Source: Pictodentalium vernedei | Taxonomy: Eukaryota > Mollusca > Scaphopoda > Dentaliida > Dentaliidae | NCBI GenBank assembly: GCA_031216915.1 | Contig: CM062297.1 | Location: 536,384,971 to 536,448,970, forward strand | Direction of reading: 5' to 3' | DNA: 64,000 bases | In this document: piece after piece, positions 58,112 to 64,000 of the stretch | Position numbering within the stretch: the stretch's first letter is position 1 | Layout of the letters: each line of letters begins with the position of its first letter | Program-made: the position numbers and the translations under genes | Notes under the pieces: generated by a model | What the model saw: only the letters and a program-made list of their open reading frames with translations | The model's database searches: none | Told to the model about the DNA's origin: nothing

Positions 58112-59632
58112 ATGAAAGTGTCAATGACACTGTAGCTCAACTTGACAAACTTGAACTTGGTAAGTTATAAATGAAATGGCAAAATTGAAGATCATTGGTA
58201 CCAATGTCATTTTTTTTGCCAGTGGCAACAGTTTTTGACAGAAACCTAAGAAAATCGATAGCTCCCATCTGGAGGCCTCCCCAAATAAGCATGCCAGGTT
58301 TCAAAGCAATCTGATCATAAATGTGCCCTGTAGGGTGTACAAAAGAGAAATATTGTGGTCTGACTAGACTAAATTCTAAGAACGTTGGCCGTGGCAACAT
58401 TTTTTGACAGAAATGGAAGAAAATCGATAGCTCCCATCTAGAGATCACTGTAAATAAGCAAACCAGGTTTCAAAGCAATCTAATCATAAATGTGCCCTGT
58501 AGGGTGAGCCAAAGGGAAATATTGTGGTCTGACTAAACTAAGTTCTAAGAATGTTGGCTGCAGCAACATTTTTTGATGGAAATTGAAGAAAATCGATAGC
58601 TCCCATCTAGAGGTCACTCCAACAAGCATGCTAGGTTTCAAAGCAATCCGATCATAAATGTGCCCTGTAGGGTGTGCCAAAGGGAAATATTGAGTCTTCT
58701 GACTAAACTAAGTTCTAAGAACGTTGGCCACGGCAACATTTTTTGATGGAAATTGAAGAAAATCGATAGCTCCCATCTAGAGGTCCCCCCAAACAAGCAT
58801 ACCAGGTTTCAAAGCAATCAAATCATAAATGTGCCCTGTAGGGTGTGCCAAAGGGAAATATTGTGGTCTGACTAAACTGAGTTCTAAAAACATTGGCCGC
58901 GGCAACATTTTTTGATGGAAATTGAAGAAAATCGATAGCTCCCATCTAGAGGTCACCCCAAATAAGCATGCCAGGTTTCAAAGCAATCCAATCATAAATG
59001 TACCCTGTAGGGTGTGCCAAAGGGAAATATTGAGTCTTCTGACTAAACTAAGTTCTAAGAACATTGGCCGCGGCAACATTTTTTGACAGAAATTGAAGAA
59101 AATCGATAGCTCCCATCTAGAGGTCTCCCCAAACAAGCATACCAGGTTTCAAAGCAATCTGATCATAAATGTGCCCTGTAGGGTGTGCCAAAGGGAAATA
59201 TTGAGGTCTGACTAAACTAAGTTCTACGAACATTGGCCGTGGCAACATTTTTTGCCGGAAATTGAAGAAAATCGATAGCTCCCATCTAGAGGTCACCCTA
59301 AATAAGCATACCTGGTTTCAAAGCAATCAAATCATAAATGTGCCCTGTAGGGTGTGCCAAAGGGAAATATTGTGGTTTGACTAAACTAAGTTCTAAGAAT
59401 GTTGGCCGCGGCAACATTTTTTGACGGAAATTGAAGAAAATCGATAGCTCCCATCTAGAGGTCACCCCAAACAAGCATACCAAGTTTCAAAGTAATCTGA
59501 TCATAAATGTGACCTGTGAGGTGTGCCAAAGGAAATTGTGGACGTACGTACTAATGTACTAACGTACGTACGTACGCCGACGGACGAGAAGTGATGGCAA
59601 TAGCTCAGCTTGACTTTCTCAAGTTGAGCTAA
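58112..59632 (+). mobile_element. Helentron-like element H5a, both ends present
   Basis: The 5' end is atgaaagtgtcaatgacact with agctcaacttg (58134-58144). About eight units of roughly 172 bp follow ('gatagctcccatctagaggt', 'tgtgccctgtagggtgtgcc'), then a short acgt-rich run and the hairpin agctcagcttga (59602-59613) / caagttgagct (59620-59630) plus aa. The 5' and 3' repeats pair perfectly. The empty site in DIRS C reads 'aatcatta' + 'gcaagaatgatgacg'. ORFs at 58137-59483 are array translations. Confidence 0.85.
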
Positions 59633-59639
59633 CAAAAAT

Positions 59640-60990
59640 GATGACGTCAGGCATATGTTCCGAAATTGGGAAACATAAAATAATTTTATAAATATTATAA
59701 AGTTACAGCCCTGAACGTCCAAAACCACCACTGAACGCTTCCTTCATCCAATAACAGCCTTGTATCCACCAATTCTTACATTGATTTGTGTCTGGCATCC
59801 TCAAAAAATAGGCTGGTTAAATCGTCAGATGTGTACCCATATGTGCAACTAGTAGAAAGCTGTATGACGGAGGGCCACCCCGGATGCCGACATTATGTAC
59901 ACCATACATGGTATGGGTACATATAGAAATGGATTGGAGGAGTGCCTAATTTGATGTATAAAGGGTTAATATCTCAGGATCAAATTATTAGATTTACATA
60001 AAAAACTATATAGCACGGCACAACAGTAACCTAAATACATATATAAAGTAACCCGATAATCGGATTAATATTTTTTGTGTTATCGCATGCCGAAGAAATG
60101 TATTGGAGGAGTTCTCAATTTGAAGAATAAACGGTTAATATCACAGGATCAAATTATCAGATTTACACTAAAAACTAGACAGCTCGGCACATCAGTAACC
60201 TGATCACATATATGAAGTAACATGACAATCGGATTGATATTTTTTTGAGTTATCTCATGCCAAAGGGATTGGAGGAATTTTCAATTTGAAGGATAAAGGG
60301 GTTAATATCTCAGGATCAAATTAACAGATTTACACCAAAAACTATACAGCTCGGAACATTAGTAACCTGAAAATATATATAAAGTAACATGAAAATTGGA
60401 TTGATAATTTTTGAGTTATCTCATGCCAAAGGGATTGGAAGAATTCTCAATTTGAAGGATCAAGAGTTAATATCTCAGGATCAAATTATCAGATTTATAC
60501 CAAAAACTATACAGCTCAGCACATCAGTAACCTGAACACAAATATAAAGTAACTTGACAATCCAAGCAATATTGCCAAAGAAATGGATGGATGGACGGAT
60601 GGACGGACGGACGGATGGATGGACAGACAGACAGATGGGCAGACAGACAAAGGATGGACGTATGACGGAGGGTCACCCCGGATGCCGGGTGTACCATACA
60701 TGGTATGGGTACCCATAAAAAGGAGATTTTAAAGCACAGATGTCATTTCATTGTTGATGACTTTTAGGGTCAAACAAAGAATGATGTTGGCGCCAATTCT
60801 GGTCACTTCCTGACATCTGCGCATGCACGGAGAGTAAATGTGTGGAGGGCCAGATAGGACTTTTAATTTTCAGTTTTGCAAGCAAATTTGGGGGATTGGG
60901 GGGGGGATCAAAATTTGTGTTTGGCCCTTAATAACTTTGAATCAAGCACCAGCTAGCCTGGGCCATTAGTTTACAGTGTAAAAATATGCT
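59640..60990 (-). repeat. 5' terminal repeat of DIRS F/E, interrupted by H3c
   Basis: Leader and start of the repeat at 59640-59807 (tgacgtca at 59642-59649), then H3c, then the rest from 60721 with tgcgcatgcacg (60818-60829) and 'ctagcctgggccattag' at the outer end. Confidence 0.8.
59808..60720 (+). mobile_element. Helentron-like element H3c
   Basis: Begins ataggctggttaaatcgtca, has four to five 165-bp units, (gacg/gatg)n at about 60590-60650, and the terminal palindrome gtaccatacatggtatgggt followed by acccataaaa. The target, from DIRS C, is 'cctcaaaaa' / 'tgagattt'. Confidence 0.8.
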
Positions 60991-61143
60991 TTTTCAGACA
61001 AACTGAAGTAAATATGTTGTAAAATTGTCAACCTTTGAATTTCATTAATGTACAAAAAATGAAACTGAAGACAGGCATTGCGATTGGTCTAATTATGGTA
61101 CATTAGTTAGAATGGACTACCAAAATACCACCTGGCAGAAGAA
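60991..61143. other. Intron or intergenic sequence, nothing recognised
   Basis: Short AT-rich stretch between DIRS F and H5c. Confidence 0.4.
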
Positions 61144-61908
61144 ATGAAAGTGTCAATGACACTGTAGCTCAACTTGTCAAGACAAAGACATGTACATGTA
61201 TAGTATGTGTCACAGCAATGACAAACATCTTGGTAATGACCTGATAACAAAGGTACATATAAAGTATTGTAACGGTCTGTACATAAATACTGACCGTTGT
61301 TTGTAACAAATGTATAGGTAAAGTATTGTAAAGGTGGGTGACAGTCAGATGCTAAACTAGAAAAAAATCTTTGAGTCCCAGAGTGGGTCTGACTGAACCC
61401 CAAAATATTTGTTCTCATAGCACAGTGATAACAAAGGCACCCCAAAACACAATCGTTCCTGTCCCAAGGTGAAAACAAAGGTACCCAAGAAGTTTTGTGA
61501 AGATCAGTTCATAAATACGAGCTGTATAGAACTTGTGACAAAAAACTGATTGGACCTAATTTCGGTACAAAATGGCCACTGGCAGCCATCTTGAATTTTG
61601 GACCGTACCCAGAAACACTCATTCTTGTCCCAAGGTGATAACAAAGGTACCCAATAAGTTTTGTGAAGATCGGTTCATAAATACAGCCTCTACCCTGAGC
61701 CGTATTGACATGTGTGCTTACATTGTGTAAATAGCACTGAATAAATCAAAGTTCATCTAATTTGCATAATTTCTGCACGAAAAAAAACCCCTTACAATAT
61801 GTGATGTATTCCATGTTACTAAACATTCATACAAAAATTTATTCAAATCAGAACTTTCATACAGAAGTTCTGTACAAAAGACTGATTGCACTAATTTTGG
61901 TACAAAAG
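61144..61908 (+). mobile_element. H5c, 3'-truncated Helentron-like element
   Basis: The 5' end is atgaaagtgtcaatgacact with agctcaacttg (61166-61176). It is very like H5b over its length ('acatcttggtaatgacctga', 'gcactaattttggtacaaaa'). It stops at about 61908 without the 3' hairpin, directly joined to DIRS G sequence. Confidence 0.75.
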
Positions 61909-62425
61909 CCAATATATAAAGATAGTCCAGAGAATGAGACTCTTTATACTCATTTAAAAGTGTCCAAGGATTGTATATTAACACTCATTTGACAGATGAC
62001 ATATACAAATGCTTCACACCGAGCTACACTTTAAAAAAAATTACATAAATGACATCATAATTGCTTCCACTGAGCTACACATTAAAACCATCCCAGTACC
62101 GACTCAGAGCTACTGACACTGGAGGAGGTCTTCCCTTGCTTTTCACTATAAAGCCAGGTGGTATTAGGGAAAACCGTCCCTTTCTCCTTCCCCTTGTTCT
62201 AGGTCACAAAAACACAGAACGAAGAGGGCAGCGGAACAGCGTCAAAGCTGGAACGGAAAGCCTAAATAACTATAGCTGTAAACATTTAGTGGACGACATT
62301 CTGAGCAACAGATAAAGGATCTAAACTTCTAAGGTCACCAGAGATGGACTCTATATTTCTAAGGTAAAGCCTAGTGAATGTAGAAGGATGTGTCCAGTAC
62401 GCAGCTTTCATGAGATCAGTAATGG

Positions 62426-63200
62426 CTATACTGTGAGAATAAGCACAAGAAGTTGACAGCGCTCTGACTGCATGCGCTGAAATCTTATTGACAGAACACT
62501 GATTTGGAGATAATCATAGGCAATACGTATTGCCAATTGAACCCATCCAACTGTAGACCGAACAGAAATATCACTTCTGTTAGGCACTAATAATAGAAAG
62601 AAGCATTTCCTTCCTTTCTTAATAAAATCAGATTGGCGTTTATAAATGTGCATAGCCCTGACTGGACACAGCAAAGGTACATGTATACAGTTGTCCATAG
62701 AAGCCAGAGCCTTAATGATAATAGGCTCCGGCCTTACATCAGGAATCTGATTCTTAGCCAAAAATCCCATTTGTGTAGTTAAAGTGATGGTATTTCCAAC
62801 ACTGCGGAAATGAGAATCATTCACAGATAGCACATGAAGTTCACTAACTCTTCTAGTGGACGCAAAGGCTAAGAGAAATGCTGTTTTATATGTCAAGAAT
62901 CTGAATTCTAACAACTCAAACGGAGCTTCATTGAGCTTCAACAGAACCCAAGCTAAATTTCACTTCGGAATTAATCTGAGAGTTCTAGGTCTATTAATAG
63001 AGAAGTTTCTAACTAGTTTGGATGAAGAGAGATTATATCCAATATTCAAGCTATCACAATGTGCGTAAGTGTCTGAAAGCATAGCGTATAGCCCTTAATA
63101 GTGATGGGCTGCAGTTTGAGAACGTTAAACAAGGAGACCAGAAAATTTGCAATATCTGGTATGAATGGATCATAAATGTCTATCGACTGAACCTTACACC
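62426..63200 (-). pseudogene. DIRS G tyrosine recombinase, frameshifted
   Basis: 'AFLLAFASTRRVSELHVLS' carries the first arginine and 'VPLLCPVRAMHIYK' follows (62426-62941). The tyrosine segment 'STFTRLYLRNIES' is encoded near 62365, and the H-x-x-R box reads 'AHAVRALS'-like in another frame. The N-terminal domain is broken around 63060-63200. Confidence 0.75.
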
Positions 63201-64000
63201 AATGGAAGAAAACCCTCCACTTGCTGCGTAATTCAGTGAAGAGGTCCTCCTACAGTTAGAAATTGCGTCCACTGCTCGTCCTGTAAAACGCTTGCAGTGC
63301 AAGAAGGACCGCACAATGGAAATACGTGAAGGTTGAAACCTTGCGGGTTGTGATGCTGTATGCATGACTTCCCCTGATGAAGAAGGTCCTCCTGTTGAGG
63401 AAGCTTCCGGGGAATGTCCTATAACAGACACCTGAGAAAATTGATTCATGGTTTCTGTGACGACAGAGATGCAACTAGCAGAATCTTGCAATGAGATTGC
63501 TTGATCTTTAACAAGATCTGTTGAATTAACAGAGTTGGAGGATACGCATATCCTATCATTCCGTCCCATGAGATTGACAGAGCGCCTACTGCGTTCACTG
63601 GATGGTCTGGATATAGCGACACTTACACCTGCAATTGATTGTTGAGGTGGTGTGTCGCAAACAAATCTATCATAGGTCGATCCCACTGGTAGCAAAGCTG
63701 TCTGAATACCCGCTTGTTGAGAGTCCACTCCGATGGCAACAGGCAATCTTTGGAGGATACAGGTATCCTGTTATTCCATCCCATGGAATTGAGTGAGCGT
63801 CTACTGCATATGCTCGAGGATCTGGGCATGGCAACATGTAAGTCTGCAACTAGTTGTTGAGCTGTGTCGCAAATAAATCTATCATAGGTCGATCCCACTG
63901 GTAGCAAATCTGTCCGAATACTCGCTTGTTGAGAGTCCATTCTGAAGGCAATAGGCGACCTTTCCGAGAGAGCGAGTCTGCTAGTACGTTCAGATGACAC
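63201..64000 (-). pseudogene. DIRS G RT-RNase H C-terminal part with a tandem duplication
   Basis: Frames carry 'YRTSSGRNF', 'NLMGRNDRICVSS' and 'RQLCYQWDRPMIDLFATH'. A unit of about 216 bp is repeated: 'ggaggatacgcatatcct' at 63536 and 'ggaggatacaggtatcctg' at 63752, and 'tcataggtcgatcccactgg' in both. The upstream part lies beyond the window. Confidence 0.75.

Larger units (their letters stand above)
49707..60990 (-). mobile_element. DIRS copies F and E, overlapping, with Helentron-like inserts
   Basis: The left side has two terminal repeats in a row: a truncated one (49707-49841, copy F) and a complete one with internal complementary region (49842-50235, copy E). Only one right terminal repeat exists (59640-60990), and its 'ttaataactttgaatcaagc' pairs with F ('caaagttattaaaggcc'), not with E. 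Between them lie YR, RT-RNase H and gag on the minus strand, then inserts H3b, H5a and H3c. Without inserts it is about 7.3 kb. All frames are broken. Confidence 0.8.
61909..64000 (-). mobile_element. DIRS-type retrotransposon copy G, lacking its 3' terminus
   Basis: Begins inside the 3' non-coding region ('gccaatatataaagatagtc'). The terminal repeat and the internal complementary region are missing. The recombinase and the RT tail follow, and the copy runs out of the window. Closest in sequence to copy C. Confidence 0.8.

Noticed and set aside
60516..60716. ORF with 'SVCPSVCLSIHPSVRPSV' repeats
   Set aside because: Reading of the (gacg/gatg)n tract of H3c on the minus strand.

Overview
This is eukaryotic, intron-rich, repeat-saturated DNA, most likely from a marine invertebrate and plausibly a bivalve or other mollusc. 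The reasons are vertebrate-style splice sites, several DIRS-type tyrosine-recombinase retrotransposons, many Helentron-like elements with central arrays of about 145-370 bp units (an architecture known from oyster and clam elements), and tRNA-derived SINEs with a 'gtccttg.gcaaggcactt'-type core. The species is inferred, not proven. No RNA gene, CRISPR array or bacterial feature was seen.

The only host gene recognised is on the minus strand. Three exons (49394-49489, 20138-20267, 16128-16227) splice in frame into the RRM domain of a POLDIP3/SKAR-like mRNA-export adaptor. The intron between the first two is 29,126 bp and consists almost entirely of nested transposons. The remaining exons lie outside the window or were not found.

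Layout. 1-312: terminal repeat of a DIRS element lying to the left. 310-5540: H1 repeat units, Helentron-like element H4, and an array of about 335-bp units. 5937-15371: DIRS copy A, carrying a chimeric Helentron-like insert. 16128-20267: two POLDIP3 exons with TTAA-flanked MITEs, a 64-nt palindrome, element H2b and a SINE. 20515-28572: SINEs, H7, H2a, H1a and H1d. 28573-49205: an H1-type element split by DIRS copy B (30958-49036). Copy B contains DIRS copy C (36702-42473, inserted exactly in the RT gene), a non-LTR fragment split by H1b, and a tandem H6/H5 insert. Copy C holds a piggyBac-like MITE that holds another MITE. 49394-49489: POLDIP3 exon. 49707-60990: DIRS copies F/E with H3 and H5 inserts. 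61144-64000: truncated H5c joined to DIRS copy G.

All DIRS genes run on the minus strand as gag, then RT-RNase H, then tyrosine recombinase, and every copy is visibly broken. Because the copies can be compared, many insertions have a reconstructable empty site, which gives an order of events. The most interesting signal is in the Helentron-like termini. In four families the 5' subterminal repeat is perfectly complementary to the distal arm of that family's own 3' hairpin, and base changes between families are compensated at both ends. The hairpin's own proximal arm always carries one mismatch or bulge near the same position. Family names H1-H8 are labels used only here.
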